In this document: one piece after another, positions 34,641 to 45,419 of the stretch
How the letters are laid out: every line of letters starts with the position of its first letter
Position numbering within the stretch: position 1 is the first letter of the stretch
Assembly (NCBI RefSeq): GCF_000003815.2
Contig: NW_023365706.1
Location: 278,176-342,175, forward strand
Source of the DNA: Branchiostoma floridae
Taxonomy: Eukaryota > Chordata > Leptocardii > Amphioxiformes > Branchiostomatidae
Length of the DNA stretch: 64,000 nucleotides
Reading direction: 5' to 3'
Notes under the pieces: generated by a model
Seen by the model: only the letters and a program-made list of their open reading frames with translations
The model's database searches: none
Told to the model about the DNA's origin: nothing
Made by a program: the position numbers and the translations under genes

Positions 34641-34784
34641 TTTACTGTTGACATACTGTATATATTTAGAGGGTTGACTGACCGTACATCTAAAGGTTGT
34701 TTACTTATGTTACAACATTTGGTTGGAGTAAAAATGAAGTTCAAAACAACACAGCTTATGCCTTTATCAAACCAGTCTACGTAG

Positions 34785-34920
34785 TCAGGTATATATCGGT
34801 GTGGTCTGTTATTGAATTAATGAATGGACAAATTAGAAAAAGGCCTAACCTGTTATGGAAAAGCTGATTATGTCAACATGTATCCCCAAACTGTAGCATG
34901 TAGATATAATGACTACATTA
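34785..34920 (+). repeat. Duplicated flank block (three copies)
   Basis: The phrases GTGTGGTCTGTTATTGAAT, AAAGCTGATTATGTC and ATCCCCAAACTGTAGCATG recur in order at about 46190-46320 and, more weakly, at 46445-46570. Confidence 0.75.
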
Positions 34921-37118
34921 AGAGTTCTCACGTACGAACTTTTTTTCATGTTTCTTCCTCCCAGCCCAGATTAACTCCTTTTCCAAGAAAATAGTCTGTC
35001 ACTTACAGAAAAACAAAATGCCATTCGCATCACCTGATGCCACGTCATCCCTCAAGAAAGGGCAAACATGGCCTAACGTCGTCAGACCAATTAAAACCAG
35101 ACTAAAACCCAGTCATGAACCATGTCAAAACACATCATCCCATATCTCGTCCCTGCCAATTTTGCTCACTTTTCAGGTCGTCCATAGGTCACAGGCGGAA
35201 CTCTCGCCACCACTGTACAGCGGCTCTCCGGCAATCCTCAGTAAAACTAACCTGCAATACAAATGTACGTTAAGTGTGAAATTGTACTGATAAATCCAAA
35301 CATCTCGATCTTGTGTTTTTATGTTGTAGAGATTTATTGAGAAACCAAATATGATGTCAGGAGGTTCAACGTTTGACAAAATCATCAAATTGTCAAATCG
35401 TTAATGATACCAACTAGGTGACTAAAGTTGACATATTTCTGTTGTTGCGAAAGAAAACGCGAAAAGTCCACGGGATCCCAAGGGACATTTCTTGGCTTTT
35501 TATATGAAGACAAATACCGAGCTCAAGCAAACAGGGATCGAGAAAGATATCTTAAAATTTTAATCAAACAGTTAATAACCATGTACAGCTTCGTTTCTTT
35601 TGCTTAATGGAAAAGTAATCTATTAATCTATTAAACCAACAACTCATGGATTCGTGCATAAATCCAACTGGCTCTATCTCAGCTTACTCCATCCTAGCAG
35701 CTGTGATTAAGGAACCATTGAGAGTTTAGAAATGAAAATTGACATGCAATCTATAGATACAATTGTTATCATATATGTGTAGTTTCAACCTCCTACAGTG
35801 GGTCAGATTCAGAGCAGCTGAGTGTCTGACAAACTTCAAAAGGTGTCATCTTGAAATCATCTCAGTTGCTCATAAAATAATAAAGCCTAAATTTTTAAAA
35901 ACTTCAATCTCAAGAGGACATGTGTTTGTAGGTTTTTGGCAAATTTTAACTCTGTCAAATATTATTCTGTTTCAGACTCATCCTAGTAAGTAAAATTCTG
36001 TGTCTGCCCCCCCCCCCCCTGAAGGAATAGTTCGTGCCAACTAAATTGACCAATCACATCTCATCATTAGCATAATGACGTACAGTCAGCATGTTAAACC
36101 TACATGTATGATATCACATATGCATTATGTTATACATGAATATATATACACACTGCATTTTGCCTGATGATAAGCGATCAGATCGCAGTCACGGTAAACA
36201 CACCCAGAAAGCTGTCGCTACCTACAAATCGAGATACATCTTTAGGAACCAGTAACGTCTTGAGTCGCATCTTCAGGAAGCGGTAACGTCTTGTCCTAGC
36301 AGGTAGGTGAGAACTGCTGTAGAGATCGCGCGTGAGTAGGGATATCTGAAATTTACTTCATTTTATTGTTTTTCCTACATTTTACCTTGCGCGTCTAATT
36401 CTGAAGTAGCTTTTTTCATTAACAAAATGGTTTGGGCGTGGCATTTCCACAACAGTTTCAAACCAGATAAACTGCATCTTGGTATGTATTTACTTGGATT
36501 ACATTAATACTTGTTATCTGAGTTTATTGTCCGTCATGACATTTTACACAGAAAGATGGGTGAATCCCAAACTTTAGAAAAGTACAATATCTCAGGAAAA
36601 ACATTTCAGAAACAAGCATGTCTGAAAAGTACACGTCAGCAACAAGACCAGCTAATACAGTAGGCAGGGACTTCAAAGCTCCGTGTTGATTGGATTTGTC
36701 TGCTGCTCCCAGCCTCCTTCACAGCCTTCCACGGGCGTTGGCGTTTATTTTTTGGGAGGCGCTGATTTGCTATTTTTAAAATATTTGGGCCAGGTTTTAT
36801 ACCGGTAAGGTCTTATGCCGTCAGATCGGGAGGGAATAAGGGATAAAGTATGCGGTGCGCCTCATGTTCCACATGATGTGTCATGGCTTCTCTCAATTTG
36901 ACTAAATCATGCAGTTCTTATTAGTCGGTTGCCTTGACGATTTCATTTGCACATAAGAGGAACGCGTAAGCTGGTGCGATTGGTTAATTGTAATGATGTA
37001 ATATCAAGGCAGGAGAATCGGCCAGGGCCTATTTCAGTGATACTTTTAGGCGTTTTCTGTATTTCGGCGGCGCTATGACTATGTCATGCTGTACGCTTTC
37101 TTTACGTGTTTGATAATC
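34921..37118. other. Spacer between genes A and B
   Basis: No gene is supported. Short frames (for example at 35018 and 35763) have no domains or splice partners. A C14 homopolymer lies near 36006-36019. Confidence 0.45.
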
Positions 37119-37365
37119 ATTACCTCCATGAAAAATGGAGGTATAGCTTTAGCCCCGTGTCTCTGTGTGTGTGCGTGCACCCAGAGCAAGAACGTAAGAA
37201 CCTCAGGGTGGATTGTGGTGATATTTAGTATGTAGATATTGTGGGGTTTTTTTGACGCAGCGTTCAAGGTCGATATTGGGCCTCATGGTGGTTGACCTTG
37301 GTACTGCAGCATCACCGATTTTTGTATCTTTTGCCTGATTTTTGAGAGGCACATAGCTTTTAATG
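37119..37365 (+). repeat. Interspersed repeat with ACCTCCATGAAAAATGGAGG hairpin
   Basis: The 5' end is a perfect small hairpin (CCTCCAT..ATGGAGG), followed by a shared body with TGGATTGTxxTGATATTTxG and TCAAGGTCGAT phrases. Relatives start at 41458 and 51975. All are plus-oriented, inside or between FBG genes. Confidence 0.7.
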
Positions 37366-37376
37366 TAAGGGGGAAC

Positions 37377-37797
37377 TAATCTCCAAGCAGATTCCTCCGG
37401 TGGCATAAAACAGTAACATAAGCTGGGGAAGGAGTTTAGCCGGCAGAGGAGTATGATTTGCCACCGCGGCTTTGTGAAATATTGGGAAAATCGACGTCGC
37501 CTCGTGCTCAGTCGGACGTTTTGTGTTGTTTTCCTCCAGTACGCAGTCAGTTATTGACACCAAAGAAACAAAAAAATCACCAAATGTCACAGAAAACACA
37601 ATGAACTCTTGCAGCCGACCCGATCCCTGACCCCGCACGCCCGGAGTTATTAGCATCTTCTTCCTAACGCAGTTTGATTGCTTGATAATCTCCTTTGATC
37701 GGTTCCGTCCTGCGGCAGATTCCGCGATGGCAAATTATACTCCTTCCCCAGCTTATGTTACTGTTTTATGCCACCGGAGGAATCTTCTTGGAGATTA
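37377..37797. mobile_element. Mutator-like MITE with 9-bp TSD
   Basis: The ends are TAATCTCCAAGCAGATTCC and its inverse ending TTGGAGATTA. The arms stay paired for about 70 bp through CATAAAACAGTAACATAAGC. AGGGGGAAC flanks both sides (37368-37376 and 37798-37806), giving a 421-bp element with a 9-bp duplication. The internal sequence is non-coding. Confidence 0.88.
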
Positions 37798-38184
37798 AGG
37801 GGGAACGTTTGGGCTCCCTCCCCTAGCCCTTTTCAGAGGGACAACTGAGTAAAATGATATTTGGCATGCAAGTAGCATAGTCAATCGTCATAATCATTGG
37901 TCGATGTGCTTACACACGACGGAGTTATACCGCCCCTTACGGGTGACATACCCTTTCTTATGCGCCAGATCTTCTGTCCGGGTGAATGGTGTAAGTTTCA
38001 GTTCAGATGACGTAATCTTTTCAATACTCCTGTCTATGGGGGAGAGTTATATATTGAATATAGTCATATCTACTACCATTTCATTAATATTTCTTAGATA
38101 CGTCGATATAGATTAGACATCCAGGTGATAAGATATGTCAAAAAGCAGTCACACAAGCATCTGAATGTGATTTTGGAAACGGTC

Positions 38185-38210
38185 AGACGTTTTGGATAGT
38201 ATCCATCAGT
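38185..38210 (-). ncRNA. Hammerhead-like motif, degenerate
   Basis: The minus strand reads CTGATGGATACTATCC then AAAACGTCTG: a CUGAUG box, a self-pairing GGATA/TATCC stem and an AAACGUC box as at 30171-30204. An upstream ACATCCAGG (38117) echoes the end of the 30088 element. It is probably a fragment of the same retroelement type. Confidence 0.4.
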
Positions 38211-38690
38211 TTTCGTCAGTGACACTGAAAAGATCTGGAAGAAACTGGTCTTTTATACCCTAACTATGAATGAAGGCAATTTAAGATGTCCAATAGGAGA
38301 CATTGTAAGACAAAGTCAAGCTGAAGACAATTTGGATCCAATAGAAACAAAGGTAAGGCAAAGTCAAGCTGGAGACAATGTTGGATTTCAATGGAAAACA
38401 AGGCTAAGACACAGTTAATGCAAATGAGTCAATTAGCTCCTGTTGTTTTAGCTACAGGAGATAAACGTTGATAATTGTCTTCAGCTTAATGAGATAATGA
38501 GCAAAACAGTTAGCTGGCCGAGGAATATGAGTTGCGATCAGACAACTTGTTCGGCATGTTATCTTTCTATATTTGCCAACTACGTATCGTGCCTGCCATG
38601 CATAAATTGCATGATTAATTTGGAAATCGTCTTAACCCGCTTTGGTCCATTATAGGAGTTTTGCAACCTGTCACATCCGGTAACTGAGAA

Positions 38691-41600
38691 ATGGAACTGC
38701 TGGCCTCCAACCCGGTGTACGGACTTAACCCGAATAGAACGGATCCTGATACTGACGTGCGACCAGTTAGCATGGAGCCATATGCCGTTAAATATCAGGA
38801 GGAAGATGCTGCTGATGATAAAGACCATCGACCAAACAGTATGGAGCCATACGCCGTCAGATATCTGGACAAAGATGATGATGATCACAAAGGCCTGTCA
38901 CAAGATGCTGGCACTTCCGGGAATGATGCTGGTACTTCCGGGAATGATGCTGGTACTTCCGGGAATGATGCTGGTACTTCCAGGAATGATGCTGGCATCT
39001 ACGAGAATGATGCTGGCATCTACGAGAATGATGCTGGCATCTATGAGAATGATGCTGGCATCTACGAGAATGATGCTGGCACTTCCCGGAATGATGCTGG
39101 CACTTCCGGGAATGATGCTGGCAGTGCCGGGAATGATACTGGTGCTTCAGTCCCACGAAGGAATGACAGGAACATGCGCGGCACTCGCAAACCCAGGCAC
39201 GCACAGGGTGATCGAAACGGTCCTCGGGAAGCAGCTGGCGGTAAGATGATGTATCTACATTTACGACGTACTTGTACTTCAATTTCAAGGGGAGTCAAGT
39301 AAGTTTATCGACGCCATTTTAATATTGTAATTTTTCTCCAGGCACCCCAACCATGCAGCAGACTGATTGGCAGGCACGTGCCGACGCCGCTGCGAGTATA
39401 CCCAACCCTATGTACGCCTCCGGAGCAGGTAAGACTTTTTAATCCTTTGTCAGATTCGTCGTACGATTGACTTACGATAAAAAGCTGATTACGCAAAGGC
39501 CCACGCATTATGACACCATATACACCGAGGAACAGGCGGGTCATTAAAGTTATTATCATATAGCCTACCCAAATTTGCAAACTACTGTATGACGCATAGA
39601 TCCCTTGGTACTATACGTGTGAATTCCTTTGTCGAATATCTGAAAATTCGCCTTTGTTCTTTGGTGCTTACATTTGTAAGGAGATTACAGATTGCTTTTT
39701 GAAACCAAAACTTTCTTTTTGCTCCTTTTAATTGGCCAATGATTGCGTATCGCTCCTTCGCAAATCGACACCGGTTAGTTTCGATTCATTCTGACCAATC
39801 AGAACGAGCGATGCACACCGACCTGGTCGGAATCTATGTGTTACAGCGTCATAACCAACATGGAACGGGGCCTTCTGATGGGTCCGTGGCGCCTGTAGTT
39901 TATTGTACTGTGTGTTATTTTCGGTTTGCCTATTTTGCATGAAAACTAAGCTGTATACGTAATTTCCAGCAGGAAAATTGGACTAACCCAAATTTTCGAC
40001 TGTCTTTCTCAGTCTTTGTATGTCTTTGACAAAGACTGAAGTTGGACAATCTGAACCCTCGTGTTTGATTTTCGTGTTGGAAATTAAAGTTCAAAGTTTT
40101 CCTTGTTTTAAATTCTCTTGTTTTCTAACAGACCGCACGGATCCGGGTGGAGCAAGCGGCCGCTGTGCTCTCTGCAGCTTCATCCGCTCCCAGCTTATAT
40201 ACATGGCCGTGGGCATTGCCGTGCTGCTAAGCCTGGTTGCTATGGGATTTGCCCTCCTGGCGTTCATCAACAATGGGGTAAACAAACAGTCTTGTATCAT
40301 AAAGGCCTGTTGCAAAGCAATTTTTCGACATAACTTATGTTCTGTTTATTGAGTCCATCAAGCCATATCTTTCTAAAATTCTGCTTTTTTTTAATATTCT
40401 ATAACGTTCGGTCTAACGTACATATATATATGTCTATACGTTCGTTGGGGATATTCGAACTGACCACCACTATTGACGCCTTGAAGCGTAACCAAGACAA
40501 CATGTCCACCGCTATTGATGCCTTGAAGCGCGACCTGGACAAGTTGCAGCGTCTTCACGACAAGCTGCCAGGTAGGTTGTGTTTTTTTTTAGCTGTCAAA
40601 TGTAATTTTTGTGATGGTAACGTCAGTAGTATAATAGCAGGAAAGTTTTTCACGTCTTATACAGTTTGTTTTTCTTAATTGAGGATTTCAGCAGCCCAGT
40701 CATCAACCATGGTTTATTGTTATCGAAATTGCGCTTTGGTTTACATGATGTTAGAGGAAAACATTTCGTAAAGTGAGTGTAAAAGATTGTACTGACATGA
40801 CTGAAAGCAGTATTAGCATTGGTACTCTGGTATACGTCGCCCCAAGGTTCATCGTTTAAGAGTGCTTTAAATTTGTTTTTTGTTAACGCTTTTGAATTCA
40901 CGATGACTACATTCGTGGCTTTTATTTTGACTCTTACAAGATAGGAAAAAGGTCAGATATATCAGTCACTAAGAGGCCTGATACATAAGTGTCGATCAAC
41001 GAATCGGAGGTACTGAAATTTGGCTTGGACAGCTCGATCCACTTGAAGGCCGGTTGTGGTTCGAAACGCTACGGGCCAATAAGGTCTGTCTGTGAGGACA
41101 GTGTTCCTTGATATTAGAATTAAAAACAAATATTTACTTTTTCCATTGTATCTTTTCCTAGAGGAAGACAGTGCTGAGTACCATTCATCAGGAGTGAGAA
41201 CAAGTGGAGTGTACCAAATCGACCCCCTCCCCGCTGATGTGGACGCGTACTGTGACATGGATACCGCAGGTATGGCTTAGCAAAACATGGTGGATTGTCT
41301 TTTGATGGCAATGTATTATTGTTATAATTTTATTTCTTCGTGGATATGTCATCCTCTGTAAAATTCTTAAGTTCCCGAGAATCGTTAACAGATAATGTAA
41401 GTACCTTTTCGGAAATTCGTAATATATCCATGATCCAGTTGAGATTCTATATCTTATTACCTCCATGAAATGTCATGGAATGGAGGTTATATTTTCTGTT
41501 ATGTGTCTCTGTCTGTGTAGATGATTACTCAAGAACGGCTGGATGGATTGGTTTCATACTTGTTATGTTGGTGGGGTGTGATGAAAGCTCGAATCGATGA

Positions 41601-44600
41601 GATTTTGGGAGCCGTATCTGTCGTTATAATCGATGTAATAATATCAGAAATCACCCCTATATTTGAGATATATTGGTACAGGCATCGTGCTTTATGTGTT
41701 TGTTAATGGGCTTAGCTCCAAGCAGATGGTGAGGTGGCAGCTGTTTGGGGAACCCCGAGTTTTTTTTAATATGATAATTAGTTTTATTTATGTCTGCTTA
41801 GGATATCATGGAGATGTGAAGCGTAAGTATAATTGTAAGAAGTTGAGGTACATTTAACGATAATGCTTAACACTAATAACAGGTATGGATGTCTCACATA
41901 CTGTACTGCTGATTTGAGTGACATGGTGATTAAAATTCCATTAGGTCCTCTCATCTGGGTTGGGTGTCAGAAGTTTTATGGGCGATACAGATGTTCTGAT
42001 TTTGTTACGATAAGGGACAGTTGTTAGTTGTCTCTTTCGTAGCCAATGGTACTTGTTTTTAAGCAGACGGGGTTGGCGTCAAGTATTCATCTTACAGTTG
42101 GTGTAGGGCTGTCAGAGGAAAGTGTGCATCTCGTTTTTGTACCGTGTGAACAGCTGATGTTATGACATATTGGTGGAAAATCAAATCACCATCTGACTTA
42201 AGTTGGCCACATCCCTTCTTCTTTCTGAGTTTCCCAACTTCCTCCCACCACACAGCTCTGAGCCACATAGTCGAACCTCAATAATGCTGACAACCTTAGA
42301 CAGTTTAAATGCCAAACATCAAGCTTAAGGAACACCACGCTACCATATGCCGTCGACCTCTTAAACGCACATTACACAATTAAGTGTCACATTTTGATAA
42401 TTACTAATCAGATGGACATCCTCTGTGTCATTAAATAAATACACCACTACTTTCCCATAACATTTATATTATATAACCATTACTCTCAAATACAACCGAC
42501 CATAAAGAAACATACCATCCACAAAAAAGCAATAAATATTTCTTGGAGGTACGAGGTCCCCGAACTCTAGTTTTTGTTTTCATTTTATATCATCTAATAA
42601 GTACATTTTGTTCGTTTCGAGAGTCTAGTTGAATATCGGTTCCTATAATTCAACCAACACTTATTTTACTCACATTTTACTTCACCACCCCCCCCCCCCC
42701 CTACAGGAGACAACTGGACTGTGATCCAGCGGCGGCAGGACGGGTCGGTTCCCTTCAACCGGAACTGGGAGGATTACAAACTGGGCTTTGGGAACAAGAA
42801 CGGGGAGTACTGGCTGGGGAACGAGAACATCCACCTCCTGACCAATCAGAAGAACTATAGCCTGAGGATTGACCTTTGCGACTGGCAAGGGGAGTCACGC
42901 TACGCAGAGTACAGCACCTTCAGGTGAGCAAAACACCTTCAGGTGAGTAAAACACCTTCAGGTGAGTAAAACACCTTCAGGTGAGCAAAACACCTTCAGG
43001 TGAGCAAAACACCTTCAGGTGAGTAAAACACCTTCAGGTGAGCAAAACACCTTCAGGTGAGCAAAACACCTTCAGGTGAGTAAAACACCTTCAGGTGAGC
43101 AAAACACCTTCAGGTGAGCAAAACACCTTCATGTGAGCAAAACACCTTCAGGTGAGCAAAACACCTTCAGGTGAGCAAAACACCTTCAGGTGAGTAAAAC
43201 ACCTTCAGGTGAGTAAAACACCTTCAGGTGAGTAAAACAACTTCAGGTGAGTAAAACACTTTCAGGTGAGTAAAACACTTTCACATGTGCAAAACAGAGT
43301 AGTAAATCGCCTTCAGGTGAGTAAATCACCTTCAGGTGAGTAAACACCTTCAGGTGAGAAAATACCATTAGGGGAGTAAAGCATATTCAGTTGAGAGATT
43401 TACACATCTTCAGGTGATTAACACACTTACATGTAAGTTACATGCCGCCACGTGAGTAATCATCTTCAGGTGAGTTAAATATCTTCAGTTGTACACATTT
43501 ATATATGCGTGTGCGTGTGTGCGTGTGTATATGTGGACCTGGTTATCACCAAAACTTCAGTGTTTGCGTGCGTGTTTGCGTTTGTGATTTTGTGTGTATG
43601 GATGCAGGTATGTATGTGCTAAGTGGGTGGGTATGCGTTTGTGAGAGTGTGAGTTTGTGAGTTCGTGTGTGCATATTTAGTGCGTAATGTTGAGTATTTT
43701 GTTTGCTGACTTCTTATTGCTGTCAGAAACAGAGGTTGGTGCGATTCCTTGANNNNNNNNNNNNNNNNNNNNNNNNNNNNNNNNNNNNNNNNNNNNNNNN
43801 NNNNNNNNNNNNNNNNNNNNNNNNNNNNNNNNNNNNNNNNNNNNNNNNNNNNNNNNNNNNNNNNNNNNNNNNNNNNNNNNNNNNNNNNNNNNNNNNNNNN
43901 NNNNNNNNNNNNNNNNNNNNNNNNNNNNNNNNNNNNNNNNNNNNNNNNNNNNNNNNNNNNNNNNNNNNNNNNNNNNNNNNNNNNNNNNNNNNNNNNNNNN
44001 NNNNNNNNNNNNNNNNNNNNNNNNNNNNNNNNNNNNNNNNNNNNNNNNNNNNNNNNNNNNNNNNNNNNNNNNNNNNNNNNNNNNNNNNNNNNNNNNNNNN
44101 NNNNNNNNNNNNNNNNNNNNNNNNNNNNNNNNNNNNNNNNNNNNNNNNNNNNNNNNNNNNNNNNNNNNNNNNNNNNNNNNNNNNNNNNNNNNNNNNNNNN
44201 NNNNNNNNNNNNNNNNNNNNNNNNNNNNNNNNNNNNNNNNNNNNNNNNNNNNNNNNNNNNNNNNNNNNNNNNNNNNNNNNNNNNNNNNNNNNNNNNNNNN
44301 NNNNNNNNNNNNNNNNNNNNNNNNNNNNNNNNNNNNNNNNNNNNNNNNNNNNNNNNNNNNNNNNNNNNNNNNNNNNNNNNNNNNNNNNNNNNNNNNNNNN
44401 NNNNNNNNNNNNNNNNNNNNNNNNNNNNNNNNNNNNNNNNNNNNNNNNNNNNNNNNNNNNNNNNNNNNNNNNNNNNNNNNNNNNAAAGGGCACCTCCAGA
44501 AAAAGGAAGACGGCAGGCAGCCTGTCCGTTTATATCCAATTCCACTAGACTTTCATCAGTGATGTCTATGTGTATATGTGTACTTATACGCATCTATCCA

Positions 44601-45008
44601 TTCACTGATTCTGTGTACTTGTGCATATGTGGACGTCATTATTATCCACAGAATCAAATTGGTTTACTATAGCTTCATGTCACCTCCCCATCCAGGGTGT
44701 CCGGTGAGTCGGACGGGTACCGGCTGCACATTTCCGGGTATTCAGGCAACGCGGGAGACGCCATGGCTCACCACGACGGGATGATGTTCTCCACTGTGGA
44801 CAGGGACAATGATGCCAGCAGCAGCCAACATTGTTCTCAGAACTACGGACAGGCCGGCTGGTGGTTTGGGTGCTACAGCCACGCCAACCTTAACGGCCGC
44901 TACCTGGGTGACTGTGGAGACTTCTGTACAGCCTGGAAAGGTGTGGTGTGGAACAGATGGAGAGGCCATATCTACTCCCTGAAGTCTGTGTCTATGAAGA
45001 TCAGGTAA
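38691..45008 (+). CDS. FBG gene B: type II membrane fibrinogen-domain protein
   Basis: Exons 38691-39240, 39342-39428, 40132-40277, about 40460-40571, 41162-41269, 42707-42923 and 44696-45008. There is no N-terminal signal peptide. The N-terminal part is hydrophilic with NPVY (residues 7-10) and NPMY (exon 2) and a 7-residue repeat. Exon 3 gives one transmembrane helix (MAVGIAVLLSLVAMGFALLA), then a short coiled coil (TIDALKRNQDN, TAIDALKRDLDKLQR), then FBG. This order predicts a cytoplasmic N-terminus and an extracellular lectin head. Exon 4 lacks a clear AG acceptor, so its start is approximate; an N gap (43753-44484) sits in the last intron. The FBG domain has lost its first Cys (EEDSAEY) and gained one at DLCDW. 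NPxY suggests endocytic or adaptor binding; this is inference. Confidence 0.75.
38904..39150 (+). repeat. 21-bp coding repeat (NDAGTSG / NDAGIYE)
   Basis: About 11.7 units encode DAGTSGN (3), DAGTSRN, DAGIYEN (4), DAGTSRN, DAGTSGN, DAGSAGN and a DTGAS remnant. The central four units carry tyrosine in IYEND. The frame is kept throughout, and both other frames and the minus strand are also open because of the repeat. Confidence 0.92.
40132..40277 (+). CDS. Gene B transmembrane exon
   Basis: Phase 1 in, phase 0 out. The exon reads CALCSFIRSQ before the hydrophobic helix and FINNG after it. CALC next to the membrane could be palmitoylated; this is inference. Confidence 0.8.
41030..41102 (+). pseudogene. 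Relic SRCR exon in gene B
   Basis: CTCGATCCACTTGAAGGCCG ... CGGGCCAATAAGGTCTGTCT aligns with the start of SRCR domain 1 of gene A (LEGRLEVRNGTGQWGSVC region). It has a frame break and a stop, and homology fades after GTCTGTGAGGACAG. It sits in the intron exactly where an SRCR exon would precede the FBG exons. Confidence 0.75.
41162..41269 (+). CDS. Gene B first FBG exon, first Cys lost
   Basis: Reads EEDSAEYHSSGVRTSGVYQI, then VDAYCDMDTAG. Gene C has DDCTEYHSSG at the same place, so the conserved Cys is Ser here (AGT for TGT). Phase 1 at both ends. Confidence 0.9.
41458..41720 (+). repeat. Interspersed hairpin repeat, second copy
   Basis: TTACCTCCATGAAATGTCAT and ATGGAGGTTATA form the 5' hairpin. 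The body shares GTCTCTGTCTGTGTAG and GGCTGGATGGATTGG with the 51975 copy. A GCTCCAAGCAGATGG transposon-end motif lies at its right limit (about 41711). Confidence 0.55.
42707..42923 (+). CDS. Gene B second FBG exon
   Basis: Reads [20 protein letters not shown] and on to [19 protein letters not shown]. The extra Cys in DLCDW is absent from genes A (DILDW) and C (DLLDW). The acceptor follows a C14 run. 217 bp, phases 1 and 2. Confidence 0.92.
42924..43480 (+). repeat. 19-bp splice-donor minisatellite, gene B (longest)
   Basis: About 19 near-perfect units of GTGAGCAAAACACCTTCAG or GTGAGTAAAACACCTTCAG fill 42924-43280, then decaying units reach about 43480. The first bases are the real donor of the second FBG exon. 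Confidence 0.95.
43753..44484. other. Assembly gap (732 N)
   Basis: 732 Ns in the last intron of gene B, between GT-rich sequence and the terminal FBG exon. Frames reported across it are meaningless. Confidence 0.99.
44696..45008 (+). CDS. Gene B terminal FBG exon
   Basis: Reads RVSGESDGYRLHISGYSGNA, FSTVDRDND, HCSQNYGQAGWWFGCYSHAN, ending SVSMKIR and TAA. Cys in WWFGCYS is one residue earlier than in genes A (WWFGSCG) and C (WWFGYCS). The final Pro is missing because the stop directly follows AGG. Confidence 0.9.
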
Positions 45009-45419
45009 ACCACATCGGCGGCAGTTGCTCCCAGGACCGCGGACAGGGCGGCTGGTGGTTTGGGGGTTGCGGCCACTCCTTCCTGAACGCCGTTACCTGG
45101 GCAACTGCGGGAACTCCTGTACATATAAGCTACATAGCAACCTTGAAAGACATAAATAACTTGAATTTACGGAGATACATGGTTTTATACTCCTGAGTGG
45201 CAAGTTTTTTTCTGAGCCGTGTTGACGCGCGGAGTCGTGGAACGGACTACTTTCTCTCGCGGAAGGAAAAGAAAACTGCATAGAACTCTCGGCATAGCGT
45301 GGTGGCTGTAACCTGGGCAACTGCGGGAACTCCTGTACATACAAGCAAGGTGTGGTGTGGCGCGACTGGAGAGGCTCTTATTACTCCTTGAAGTCTGTGT
45401 CTATGAAGATCAGGCCATA
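45009..45419 (+). pseudogene. Partial extra copy of the terminal FBG exon, split
   Basis: 45010-45126 matches the GQGGWWFGGCGHSFLN region. 45309-45419 matches CGNSCTYKQGVVWRDWRGSY to the TAA. A stretch of about 180 bp separates them, and ACCTGGGCAACTGCGGGAAC occurs on both sides of it. It lies directly after gene B's stop, so it is an unequal-crossover remnant or an alternative last exon. Confidence 0.75.

Noticed and set aside
38782-39288. Overlapping frames in the other two plus frame and on the minus strand of the gene B repeat
   Set aside because: A 21-bp repeat keeps every frame open; only the 38691 frame splices to the transmembrane and FBG exons.
42924-43300. CRISPR or centromere-type array
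   Set aside because: The 19-bp unit is the exon's own splice junction; it has no spacers.
43619-44672. Frames of 256-324 codons
   Set aside because: They run across the 732-N gap and have no content.
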